Of a stretch of DNA of 64,000 bases, positions 11,669 to 24,300 are shown piece by piece. The translations under genes were made by a program, and so were the position numbers. The DNA comes from Pomacea canaliculata (taxonomy: Eukaryota; Mollusca; Gastropoda; Architaenioglossa; Ampullariidae). The stretch is from assembly GCF_003073045.1 (NCBI RefSeq), contig NC_037599.1:6274247-6338246 (forward strand), given 5' to 3'. The notes below the pieces were generated by a model, which was not told where the DNA came from, did no database searches, and saw only the letters and a list, made by a program, of their open reading frames with translations. Position 1 is the first letter of the stretch. Each line of letters opens with the position of its first letter.

Positions 11669-13412
11669 CTAGTGAATATCAGCAATTCGTGCAAGAACAT
11701 CTAGGACCTGACTATCAATGTGTATGAAAGGAGCACTGCATCGATTTGCCCCATACTTCTCCAAAGCTAGTCGGGTGTCATGCTCCAATTTGATGATGCT
11801 GTAAACAAGGTCTAAGACGTTCATGTGAGTGATATAATGGGCTCGAAAGTTAACATAAATCTGCTCTGCTAATTTTCGGCGATAAAAGTCACCACGGTCC
11901 CCATTGCAGCCAATATCATCATGGTTGCCCAGAAGATAATCAACAACCTGCAAGGTAATTTCATATACAGATATCAATAAAAGAGACTTGTTTTTCCAAA
12001 TTATTGTGTATCCTGTTTTACCCCCTCCACAGAAATGTTGCAAAAGTTTTTTGCTACCTTTTTTATGCAATCATCATCTTTCATTATTATTTCTTTCTTC
12101 TTCTTCTTCTCTGTAATGATGATGAGGGTGGTGATGATGACAATAATAATGAAAACAACAATGAAAAGTTAAAAAAACAAAATGTTTCCTCTGAGCAGTT
12201 CAAGAAAGAAAATTCATCTCCAGCATAAAAATGCAGCAATTACGAGCCTTTCAATGAGCGTAATATCTAATACAGCAGTAAAAGTTGATCCCAAATGTAC
12301 AATTCATGTGTGAAGCTTGGTCTAGCACAGGGGTGGGCAAATAGCGGCCCGCGGGCCGCATGCGGCCCTCCAAGTGGTTCTCTGCGGCCCGCAGAAGCCC
12401 TTTGGCAGCACAAAAAAAATAGTACCGAAAACCGAGTTCCAAAGAAGATTTGTGGATTCTAAGGGGATGGAATCAAAATTCAACATATTATCATGTCCTT
12501 TTTCTGTTCATGTTGATGATGCACCTGATGAATTACAACTTGAACTGATACACCTTCAATCAGATCATGCATCGAAGGAAAGGTTTTATTCCCTGTCACT
12601 GCCCAGCTATTTTCAATATTTGGTTCGAGTTACATCTGTGAAAAAAGTTTTTCCTGCATGAATATAAACAAGTCAAAGAACAGGTCATTGCTTTCAGATG
12701 CAAACTTGCAGTCAGTTATGAGAGTATCTACCAGTAATTTTGAGCCAAATTTTAAAAGAATTGTTCAGCAAAATTGCATTCAAAATCATTTTTCTAATTA
12801 AATTGTGTGTGCTTAATTCTTCATTCTGGTTTTAAATTTATTCCTACAGTGTTACATATTTCATGTGCTCATTATTAAATAAATGCGTTTGTTTACAATT
12901 TGGCGATGTTACGTCGTTTTTGTATTCAACTACAAGGTGCGGCCCTCGGACTAGTCATGACCCAGCAATGCGGCCCTCGCAACAAAAAAGTTTGCCCACC
13001 CCTGGTCTAGCAAATGAAAAGGGATTAGGATAAGATACACACAATGAAATGTTGAACTTTTCTTTATAAAATAAGTTATAACTTATATTTAAATATATTT
13101 TTAGATATTGAAAAGACTTAATAAAATAAATAGAACTAAATTTTAAGATATCATTAAGATTAAGGAGGATTCTTTTGGTAACGAAATTTAATACCAAGGC
13201 ATTCTTTGATCCCTTACCTGTGCCATGTTGCTCAGACGATGGTGACGAGTCAAAAGCTGTGTGTTGTTCATCATAAGAATAATTCGCTCTGAAGCAACAA
13301 GGGCAATGCGGTATAGGATTGACAAGGGTGCAGCAGGATCAATTGGCGATTCATAATATTGTGGTGATGGTGCAGAAGTTGCCCGCAGCAGATTGTAGCC
13401 AATTTGAGACAT
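11669..13412 (-). CDS. Two-coding-exon gene for an unidentified 157-aa protein
   Basis: Coding exons are 13218-13412 (residues 1-65) and 11669-11947 (residues 66-157 and the stop), joined in phase 0 at CAG|GTAAGG and a TTGCAG acceptor. A 5' UTR exon is likely at about 14163-14280. Its donor (CAAG|GT) is at 14162/14163, and it joins an acceptor eight bases before the ATG (TACAG|GTTTAAAA). The protein is soluble-looking, with no signal peptide or membrane segment. It appears mostly helical, with a hydrophobic helix at about 29-49 and an Asp/Gly-rich loop at about 74-84. Smooth amphipathic composition across the intron supports a real gene. I do not recognise the family. An ETS-type site (ACCGGAAGT, 14242-14250) in the presumed promoter suggests housekeeping-style expression. 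Confidence 0.72.
12328..13004 (+). mobile_element. hAT transposon remnant (677 bp) with perfect 8-bp target-site duplication
   Basis: The ends are 'caggggtgggcaaa' and 'tttgcccacccctg', perfect inverted repeats. They are flanked by the 8-bp duplication 'gtctagca' at 12320-12327 and 13005-13012. The body carries the C-terminal part of a hAT transposase gene (see 12424-12801). Most of the transposase is deleted, so the element cannot move itself. It lies in the intron of the 157-aa gene, in the opposite orientation. Confidence 0.9.
12424..12801 (+). pseudogene. Truncated, frameshifted hAT transposase C-terminus
   Basis: Two overlapping frames read like the end of hAT transposases of the GTF2IRD2/FAM200/ZBED5-related group. 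The first (about 12424-12661) has an 'FQRRFVDSKGMESKF' stretch followed by an 'LQLELIHLQSD' segment. The second continues with 'YICEKSFSCMNINKSKNRS' and runs to a stop at 12799-12801. A frameshift near 12610-12660 separates them, and everything upstream, including the N-terminal DNA-binding region, is missing. The C-terminal hAT dimerisation region is the part retained. Family assignment is from recall, not a search. Confidence 0.72.
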
Positions 13413-14162
13413 TTTTAAACCTGTATTCCATAAAAAGTATGTAATTAGTTATGTAAAAGAATGCGGATGACTGTGACAGTGGGTTTTTTTTCCTTTCATT
13501 TTACTATTGAGCTCTGCAAACTTGCATAAAGCATATTTCATATTTTAAAAAAGCAAGTGAAGCAATGAATCAATTACACAGCATCAAATTACACAGAAAC
13601 TGTAATTTTTGTTCTTAGTTTTCGGAGAAATAAATAATGACAGTTGCATGGTTGTGATACGAATATAAGATAGATTTCACGGGGAAAATCTCATAATTAT
13701 TATATCTGCCTCATCTTGTAGAAACATGAAGTTTTCATAACACTAAAATATAGTATAATATTTCACCAGTCATATCGAACAAAGAAGCATGCTTTTAAGA
13801 GCTCAATTTACTTACGAAATGTAAATGGTTAAGTAGGATATGCCGCGGTAAAGACCAATGGGGAAAAAATGACGACTTCCTAATTTATGGTGTTGGTTTA
13901 TTCACAATATGCACGATTGTTATAACAAAAATAAGACTAAAAACTTGTAATTTTATTTATGAAAAATGTTTTCTACAGCTTTTTTTCTGCTCATGGATTA
14001 ATTGGTCTTTTATAAGTGGGGGTGTTTTGTTGTTGTTGTTTCTTACATTTTTTTAAAGCGATGATCTACAATATATCAACTTTTTAATTTACAAAATTCT
14101 GAATTACGAAACAAAGGAGAAGAATCTCATACATATAAACTAAGACAATAACAAACCCTAAC

Positions 14163-14280
14163 CTTGCAGCTTCTTCTTGTTGTCTAATTCCAGAGCTGCC
14201 AACCCAAACGATCAACCCTGTTACCGTCGCTATGGATGGCTACCGGAAGTCTAGTAACAACAAACCATCATGGGACACAA
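14163..14280 (-). promoter_or_regulatory. Likely 5' UTR exon and core promoter of the 157-aa gene
   Basis: On the minus strand this GC-richer patch ends in a CAAG|GT donor and pairs in orientation with an acceptor just before the ATG at 13412. It contains an ETS/GABP-type motif ACCGGAAGT (14242-14250, plus-strand reading). The transcription start is not directly visible; the upper boundary is a guess. Confidence 0.4.
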
Positions 14281-15369
14281 CTTTCAGAATTAGTTAAAAT
14301 AGTTTAGATAAAAGTATTTTCCCTTTAATACATTGCATGTGGTTTTGTAGTTGATTAAAAAAAAAAGTAAGTGATAGGCAATATTTCAAGAGTTAATCTA
14401 TACATTTAAAAAAATATAAAGTGGTAAGTAAATAATTAGATCCACATTAAAATTTCTTCCCTTTTTATTGTTTCATGTACTTATTTGCATCCTTTTCAAC
14501 ATTTTTTCAGTAATGCGAAATCTTTGCTCTAAGCACTATCTCTGTTCATGAAGCCAAAATACTATGACATGTTCCAAGTAATTTCGTGCATAAAAGTGTC
14601 ATTTGACATCTGAATAATTTATATAAGGGATAAAGTGAATCAAGAAACTTGAAAAAGTACTGCAAGCGTGGACTCCATCAAAAACGATCTTTCGTTCAAT
14701 GATTTATTGCTACATTTTTCATGAATATATTCTAGTATTTAGAAACTTCGGGGAGTTTTTTTTTTTCTCTGTATGTGTGGGCGGGTGTCAATTTTATTTT
14801 CTCACTCTTCACCATAAACAGACAGGCACGGATAACAATTCTGTGCACGGAGGCGAAGGAGTCGTGACCCAGTTTGAGAATATCCCATCATGCACTCCAC
14901 CAAAACATTCGTCTTCCGTGTGTGCAGCCTGAGAAGCAAGAGACGAATAGCGATTCGTCGGTTTACCGGCTTTGGGCGGGTAAGAGAGTTTGTTTACTCC
15001 CCATGTATCGCCCACACAGTCAACCCCCGTGAAAGGATATAACCGCTCTTCGGGAAATTTCATGGAGTCTGTGCACGGGGAAGGAAATTGCTATCCATTC
15101 CATTCACTATTGTGGGGACCAGCTATGATTTCTGTGGCAGGTTGAACTTATGCAGTCCCAATCAACAACATGCCATTGAGCTTGTACACATTCTTTTTCC
15201 ATCACAAACTGGTTGATGCTCGGATAGGATTGACTGAACCTCTTTTCGTACCGAAGTCAGTTTCTTGCTTGTTTGAAGTTTGGTTACATGGATGCACTAA
15301 CGTGTTTGGCGTCAGTCGTGATGTTCAAAGCTGCGATTGTTCGCCAGATGTAAATATTATCGACCAACA
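14281..15369. promoter_or_regulatory. Divergent intergenic region; promoter and 5' UTR of the TESK gene
   Basis: The first part is AT-rich. CpG frequency rises from about 14820, which fits a promoter and 5' leader for the plus-strand kinase gene whose ATG is at 15370. The minus-strand 157-aa gene appears to start near 14280, so the two genes diverge across about 1 kb. I see no clear TATA box. Open frames on both strands here are short and unlike known proteins. Confidence 0.45.
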
Positions 15370-18300
15370 ATGACAGCTGAAATGGATAAAACTTCGTCTT
15401 CAACAAAGCGGTCAACGCTTCGACGCAGTCGTACGATAACATGTAATGTGTATCCAGCTACACGACCTGTCCAGGATCGTCCAGTGGACAGGACAAGAGA
15501 ACCTTCACCAAACGACGAGACTTCCCCCAAGTCATCGTGTCAAGCACTCCGACACGCAGTTTCGGCTTTAACGAGACTGGACGATTTCATATGCGAGAAA
15601 ATTGGTGCCGGCTTTTTTTCAGAGGTGTTTAAGGTAAGAGCATGTTTCAGTGAAATTTAAGCGTCGCAATCAGAATTTGCTACAAATTCTAAGCGCCGAC
15701 CATCATGACTATTGCAGGTTTCAAAACTGTAGACTGGCATCAATACTATGCTGAGCATATCAGCCCTCATAATAAAGAACAAATAGGTGTGCAGGTAGGA
15801 TTTATAGGTGAAATGAGAACCATGTTGAGGCTTGCTTGAAGAAACATTAAGAGTATGCTATGAAAAACACTCCTCTGTCTCCTTAATTCTAAGACAGTAT
15901 GCTGTTTGTACAAACATGTCACACTCTTGCAACTTAAAATTTAAAAAAGACAACCAAATGATAACCCTATATGTGTCTTAAAAATTGAACAAGCACAAAA
16001 AGTAATAGAATTAAGGGGAAACAACACTAAAACATGGTGCTGCAGTTCAGGACTGTCCCTTTCACATTGTATTACAGTCATAGAAATTGTTATGTCTACT
16101 TTTTCTTATTCAGACATATTTATTTAAAAGAACTGGATGAGAATGATATGGAAATTCTAGTGTCTTTATTATGTTGATTCCCTCCACCACCCTTTTACTC
16201 TATTCTTCTGAAATACTATTTCGGTATAAAGACAAACAGTTATTTTTGTGGCAGCCTGTCATTACCAGCATACCAGGTATGTAAACAAAGCACATTTATA
16301 CACAGGACATGTCCATACTGGTAAATGGTAAGTGTAAAAATGATGTTTTGAACTTATGTTCATTGTTTTGTCATTGGACAAACCACTTTTAATGAAAACA
16401 GACTAGACTGTTAGAGAAAGGGAAGAGTATTTGCAACGAATTTGCACTGCAAAGATTCTCATTGAACTAGTAGATAACCCTGCTTGAAATTCAAGTATAA
16501 TCAAATGACTGTAGCATTCACAGATAAAAGACAAATCATGTCCATTAATCACAACTGAGTAGTTCATTTATCAATAGTAGTTTCCCAAACTTTTGAAAAC
16601 TTGTTATATGGGTGATGTGGTGCAATGTTAGAGTGCTGTTTTCTTGTTTTTACAAAAAGTAGAGATAGCAGTGTCAAAACCTAGTTACAGGCTGTTAGTA
16701 CTTCATGCCTTACTTTTGAAGAGTGGTTGGCATAGCACATGCTCATAAATAGATAATGAGCAGATAAAATTCGGGTAATTCATTCCAAGTTGAAGGGGCT
16801 TGGTCGGAGAAAGACCTCTGTTCATATGTCTTTATCTTAATATAAGTGGTTTTACTGTTTTAACTTCCATGTGTATTTGTGATTAGGTGAACTTTGATTT
16901 TGGAGTAGGATGCTCTACTGTTCTAGCATTATGCTATAATAAAATGTTTAAGTTAATATTAATTGTTACATACATACATGTTAATGCCTAGTTTCAGCTT
17001 TTTGATATACCATGCACTTTTATTTAGGAAATGTTTTTCACTAATCTTTATAGTTAGACTGAAATACTAAAATTTTTCTATTATATCTAATTCAAAATGA
17101 AGTTTTTAGGATAATAGTTTGGACTTGGTCAGAAACTGAACATAGAAAATAGATATTTTAAATTGGTTGTGCAGGTGACACACCGTACCACAGGACAGGT
17201 GATGGCCTTAAAAATGAACACGATGACCAGCAACCGTCATAACATGCTACGGGAGGTTCAGCTCCTGAACCGTCTCTCACATCCCAACATTCTCAGGTCA
17301 GCAAGCCATTGAAATTGCAGGCTCACATCAACTTAATCCAACACTATCATTGTTTCCTTCTTTATCTGTCTTGTTTCTTTTCTTTGTCCTGCCTTTTAGA
17401 TGACGGAGGCCTTTGACCAGACCCCCTAGGAGATCTTTACCTTGACTGAATTTTGTTTCCTTAACATGACAACATACTTTCTGCTTACTACATTCCATTA
17501 CTGGATGCATGGCTTACATCCTTGTTTCTTGTTTCTTCTTTTCTTCTTGATGTTTTTTTAGTAGTAGTTTCCTTTTTTCTCTTAGCCCTACCTTTTGCTC
17601 TTTGTTGATAGTTATGCACAAAACAAATGACTAAATAGCTGAGTCTTTACCTGCAACATTTGCATTTGAAAGCTTCAAGATTTTTTTCTCAGTTTATACA
17701 TGGCAGTTTAGTGCATTGAACAGTCATGAAACCAGTTCCAACAACGAAGTTTTGTGGCAGAAAAGGTAGTTTTGAGCTAGCTTGTACTGAGCTTCAAAGG
17801 AGGCAGGTTTCTTCATGTTGGTCTGTTCTTGCGTTTATTTACATTTTTATCGGTTTTTGCACTTTGGCGGGAGGTTGAGTGGGGGGGGGGTAGTCAACAA
17901 TAGGTAGAGTCATTTATGAGCAGAGAGGGAGCTTGATGTCATTGAAGTGGGAGCAGACTGGCTTCAACCTTTTTGAACTGCCACTGCAACAATAGGCAGT
18001 GATACCTGCACTGGACTGCCAAACACCCAGAACTGCAGCCTTGCAATAGTTTCACCACCCAGAACTTTTAACTGCAGTATGCTGTAGTTAGATCACAAAG
18101 TACCAACAGCTGCAGTGGTGTCATAGTTGCTCCACCAAGAAACAGCAATAACAATGGTGTAATAGTGTCATCACCATGCAGCCTCTACTGCCATAGTTGC
18201 CCCTCTGAGCACCTCCAACCTGAGCACCAAGCATCTGGTGCTGCAAAATTCAGAGCACCTGAAATTACAGAAATTACATAGCTGCACCATCAAGCACCTG

Positions 18301-21300
18301 TAAATGCATGGATTTCATAGTTGCCATAGTTGCACCACCAACCTCCTGCAACGGCATTGATGCCAAAGTGGCTCGCTGGCTGACTGGTGCCCTGTGAAAA
18401 CCGGGCTTTTTTTTATTAATAGGGGCCTGTGACATCAAGAACAGACGCAGATGTTTTTGACACCTATTGTTTGGCAAAACAAGCAAGCGCACTGCAACTG
18501 CACCTCCCTCTCCCCTTTTCCACACTCTCTGCGTAGCATCCTTTTTCCGTTTGGTAAGCAGAAAGGGAAGGTGGGCATTATCATGTTCGACGATCGATGG
18601 CAGTGAGAGGGCGGGCTGCTAAAGAGGGGGCGGGAATGTAATGTATCTCTCGACATGCCGACAGTTACCTACCGCGGCGTCGCGCCTGATCGAAAATATC
18701 TTTTTCGCGAAAGTTTGTGTGCTTTTGTGCCCCAGACTGTGTAGTATCGAGGATGGCTGATGTTCTGGATCTTCAACGATGGCGGCGCATATCTCGTGTC
18801 GGCGTTGGCGCTTTTTGGCGTTAGCATCCATCTATCGACAAGGGCAGCCTCGCCTGCTGGCCTTCCTCCAGATACGGGTTTGGCAGGCAGCCCCTGGCAT
18901 GGTCGTCGGTACATTAGCGGGTATCGATTAGCCTTCTCATACACGCACCCACGGTTTGCTTGATGTGTGTGTTTGTTTTCAGTCCCCACCACCACCACCA
19001 TACACACACCCCTCAGTCCTACCCAACTCTGCCACCATACCTTCATCAAATTGGACTCATAGAAGGTGCTCAAACCTTTACTGCACAGATTGACTTATTC
19101 ACACAAATACACTCATCAACATAATCACACGCGCACAATTGCAAACAAACGGATACAAGCGCGCAGATTGGGAGTTGCTGGAAAAGTGGAGGAGAGTGGA
19201 CCTTTGTCAAGAGGGAAGCCAGACAGTAACGCTCTGTCACAAGAGGTATTGGACCGCCGCCATACCAGACCAGTGAATCCACTTGGACATGTTTGTTACA
19301 GTGGACGATCTTCGGTAAACAACCTCACAACATGGCAGCCGCTGGTGACCGTGAGGCTAATGCGGTCACCGAAATTTGCTGCTAGTCCCCAACACACACA
19401 CAAACTCTGTTATGATGAATATTGAGGCGCTCATTTGTGGTGATAAAGTTTAAGAGCAAAGGACTTGTTCTCAACAACCATTACAGAAGACTCAGTGCTC
19501 TGCTCTCCAAGTCGCCGAGTCTTCCTCTCATTAAAAGGGAGAAGGGGTAGCTTGTACGCCCTCCCACCCGACTCGCATGTGTAACAGAGGGGCCATTTAC
19601 CCGGAAAAGTAAACCCATTAAGGAACGGAAGACCACACAGGTGGAGACATCAGTAGGCATGCTTGGTCTGAAATTTAGCTCTCAGTATTCGGTAGAGACA
19701 GAGTCGACCGCCGGGATGCCGTTGATACAATTTCGGTGACAGTAGAGACAGCTTCGTAGCATGCCAGGTAGGAAGGAGAGAATAGAGTGACCACAGCAGC
19801 AACATCAGTTCTTGTCCCATAAACGAAGTAGGTAAACAATGATATACGAAATAATTGGAACAAAGATATGCAGAGAAACAGGTATAGATATACATAGTTG
19901 TATCAGTAAAAGTACAATCTGGGGTAAATATACAGCTAAATACTTGTATCAGTAAAGGTGAAAATAAGCTGTTTACACACCACAGTAGCCAACATCTTTA
20001 CATTTTGTTTTTGTGCTGTAATTCGGTTCTGATTCTTGATTTGATAGGGTTATCTCTTTTCACTTTCTTCCTTTTCTTCATGCGAACAGTTAGATATCTA
20101 ATATATATTTATGCAACACATCGTCCCTTCAAGATCTCCTGTCTCCTTCTTTGCTTTGAACTTAGTTCGTTTTGGAACTAAATCTTTTGTGTAAACCACA
20201 CTGAGCTCATCTTACAGGGTAGGGAAGTGTGTTATTAATTTATTTTGTAGAAGACCACTTACACTAACACGTCTTGTCCAGTGGCGGTTGAAACCGTCAA
20301 AGACCAAACGGAAAGTCAAAAATCATATTGCGCTATCAAGTCCCATAGTATTAATTAACGCCTTAAGCACAGTAAAAAAAAAAAAAAAATGGTTTCGAGA
20401 ACTTGATCATAAACAACGCGACAGCTTACCTGTATAGATGTGTAGATGCCACAACGGCCTGCGGGTGACGTCATCTTGGTGAACAAGCCAATCGCCTGCG
20501 CTGTATGCTATAGTATAGGTAAGCTAGCATACCTGTCAAATGAGGCTCAGAAAATGTCAGTTGTCGAAAAAGCAGGTGTTGGGAACATTGTTGTGCTGTT
20601 GCTGAATACAGACGACTTCATCTTGTATTTAGTCCTAACTTGTGCGCCACATATACTGCCTTACACTCAGCCATTCACTGTCGCCACAGTACAACACGGG
20701 AAATACTGCAGAAGAATATGAACGGGTTTTTTTTTTTTTTTTAAAAAAAAGAAAAATTCGAAACTTTCTTATCCAAGTGGTTGCCACATGCTGGACAGGG
20801 AAGGCTGACCCGCTTTACTTCCCTTTCTGACGGGTCAGTCGACACTTCAATGAACTTGCTGACCTAATCTCTTTCGCGGTAGTTGTGTGTACCCCTGGCA
20901 AGTCGGGTGCACTTCGCTCCTTCTGTGCGTATTTTCTCAGTCTCCGTTTCTCCTCTCTGTGTGTGTACACCCAAATGCTTGTGTGATCCTAACCCAATTT
21001 TTAGCAACACGCCTTTCGCATATGCTAATTTCGTAGACTGTATTTGGTTTGTAAATTTGAATAATAATAATGAGGATTTATATAGCGCTTTTCCAATGAT
21101 TTGCTCAGAGCGCTCTACACAATATACAGACTGAATTATCAAGTACCTGTAATCGCATACATTAGACATACACACTTCTACAACATTCTCACATACACAA
21201 AGTCAATTACAGACAAGTTATGCACGCTCAGGGTCAGGACAGGGTCACAGTGAAGTCGTCGTTCTGAAAAGATGCATCTAAAGTTTAGACTTAAGGTGGT

Positions 21301-24300
21301 AAGAGAATCAGGTGTCGAAGACTGATGGGTAATCCGTTGCAAGTTGATGGGGCTTGATAGGAAAAAGACCTTTGTCTATACATCTTTGTCGGAGCTAGTG
21401 GGACTCTTAGAAGCTTGGTGTCCAAAGATGAGCGAAGAGGTCGTGAGGGTGTACAGGTGGAAGTGAGTTCTGAAAGGTACCGAGGAACAGTGCGAGAAAC
21501 GGCAGAGTAAGTCTAAGTGGAAAGTTTGTAGGGTATACAGTCCACGACTGGCAGCCAGTGGAGAGAGCGAATGATAGATAATATTAATTCAACCTAGCTG
21601 TTTTGTGCCGAAGCATCATTATTATTTTTCTATGATCCATTATAAAATGGCGCAGAAACATGAAAATTATGCGATGGAGTCTTATACCCCTCGCCTAGCA
21701 AACAACAACCAGAGCGGTTGGCATAACACTAGACTGACGTGGCGAATATCTTCCTCGCTCCAGCAGCATTGTGCGCCTGGGGTTGATGACAGGTGCAGAA
21801 CGCGTTCATAGACGGCTGCCCGCATTTCGCTGTAGTTCAGAGAGCAGATGTAGTGAGCCAGTAGCCACCAAACATCTGTGAACATCGCGGAGCATTCGGC
21901 ATGATCTTTATTAAGCCGAAAACGGGGTGGTTGAGGGAGGAATATGAGCAGCCTGGCTTTGGCCGGAGACAGGAGGATCGATGTGGCTGTGTGGTTTGCT
22001 TGTGGATGTGCTGGTAGCCGCCGCCCACGCTGTCCTGTGTCAGCTCGCGTCAGAGTCACGTGATCGAACTGAACGTGGGTACAGAGGCTAACGGATATGT
22101 TGAGGTGCCAGTCATTTGTCTGTGAACTCCCCCTTTCCCCAGAGCCAGAGGCTACCACCAAACGCGTTGTAGTAGCATAATTAGGAATAAATAAGGTCGT
22201 AGCTTTTAGATTTTCATCTCTCGGATTTACGGTCTTGAGCTACAGGCAAGAGTGAGAGTGTATGCTGTACAGACGATAAAGGTTCCTGGATGTGTAGCCA
22301 CTAGGCCAGGGGTGGGCAATTAATTTTCCCAAGGGGCCGGATGAGAAACTGGGATGGTTCTAGAGGGCCGGACTAATATAGTTAACTCAGTTTTACCCAA
22401 TACTGTATATATAGTATATTTACTGGTGGGCGGCCAGCGGGCGGGCCGGTCAGAGACAGGAGGCGGGCCGGATCCGGCCCGCGGGCCGGCGTTTGCCCAG
22501 GTCTGCACTAGGCTGTAGGTACATAAGTTGCGAGAGAAGTCGGCGATCGTTTGAAATCGATGCTAATAAGTAACAACAAACACACTTGTGTTCACACTCA
22601 CTTTCTCCGCCGCTCGCTCATACTCGCTTACTCAACACACTTAAACACGTTCTGTCTATCACTCACTTCCTCGGTCAACGAGAGTATTCATTTCCGTTTG
22701 AATGAAGAGTACTTATGACCGGCCAGCAGATAAATCTAGAACCAACTGATTGTGAGCTATTGACAACGCGGAAGCAGTAAATTATTGATTAACAGATATA
22801 TTTCTCCCTGCTGTTCGATAATTTGGGTTATTTTTCAACATTGCTTAGAAACCATTCCGTGTATGGTAATGATGCAAGACATTATAATAATACTTACAGA
22901 TGTCTAAATGTTCGCATTTATTATTTCTAGGCATTGCATATAAATCGTACAGATATCCGTCTCTTTACATGTATTATTTCAGGAGGGATAACTGAGACTC
23001 GTGCTGTAATTTAAACACCAGGAAGAGTTGGGTTTTGTTTTTTCTTATGTTGCTCTTGTATATAACATTATGACTCACATGCACGATGATTTTTAGTTCA
23101 CACCACACGCCATAGCTTTTGTGTCCGAAAGAAGTATTTCCGATTTGATTTTGATTATCATGCGTATTGTCAGTGTTTTGTATTTAACATGTACGACTAG
23201 GTATAGAGTTGAGATCAGAGACACAATATTAAGTTAGGTGTTATCACATGCGTGTAAACCTGTGTCCATAGCTGTCAGAGCTACGATCCCATCAGTTTTC
23301 ACCACATCCACCTGTACATAAGTGCGGGCGTGTGTATATAAATGAGAGAGAAGGTGCGTGCATGCTTGTGAAGTATAAGTCCGTGTTAAGACGGGACAGG
23401 ACTTACAGATGAACGTGTGTGCTGAGTTTGCGGGCATGTATGCGACCATGAGAACCTTCCCACAACTGATTGAACAGTTCAAGTGCCTGATATCTCGCGA
23501 CACTTGGCATATATTTTGTTTACCGAGTTAGCGGCTGAACGGAAGACAATCACGGCCACGACCTACTTACGCTCACTCCATGGCTTTTGGCGGATGTTTT
23601 TGTTAGAATTGAGGGCAGGTCCTCATATTTCACGGGGCAGACGTTGTAATGAGAAGCTCAGCGTGTGTTGAGAGACTGGCGAGGACTGGCGTTGGAGGGT
23701 CAACGGTCACGTCGTGGCGCTAGTCCACGTGACATGACCCTGACGGTGGGTCACAGACCAGAGGCAGATTCACGTCTTTTGCTGAGTAAAATCGAAGCTT
23801 CATCATCCTTTCTTGAAATTGAATCGGTAGGAGTTGTTTGAGATGGCTGGCAGGTAGATGGACAGAAGAATTGAGTGTGCTGGTCGGCCGGAGGTGTGCA
23901 CAAACGCAATAACAGCGCTGTGGAGTGTGCATCGCATTTTTTAAGTTTTATTGCTGCTTTAATCCCTTGTTTACTGGACTTTTTCTGTGTCCCTCCCGCG
24001 CCAGCAATTTGTTTTTCTTGTTGGAACTTTCTAAAGTTTTCTTTCGTCTCGCCATACGGAGATCTTATTGTAAATTTTGCTAAATTTTGCCGTGGCTCAG
24101 AGCTTCTTTAGCACAGACTTAAACACATCCTTCTCCCTTCCATCTCTTACTGTATCATTGTAAACAATGTTTGAAAAAATGCAAACAAAAATAGAACGGG
24201 TTTATGCATGCTGTTGTTGAAAAGGACTGGGGGTACCCGGATTAGGAAGTATTTTTCTTCTAGACGTTGCGTGGTTTTTACGCATCAAGAATAATAAAAA

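Noticed and set aside
14221..14250. RFX X-box in the promoter of the 157-aa gene
   Set aside because: Half-sites are present, but the spacing is too long and one half has a mismatch; it does not meet the consensus.
21682..22161. 159-codon minus-strand frame in TESK intron 2
   Set aside because: Composition does not look like a folded protein, there is no recognised family, and it lies in the CpG-rich domain where long chance frames are expected.
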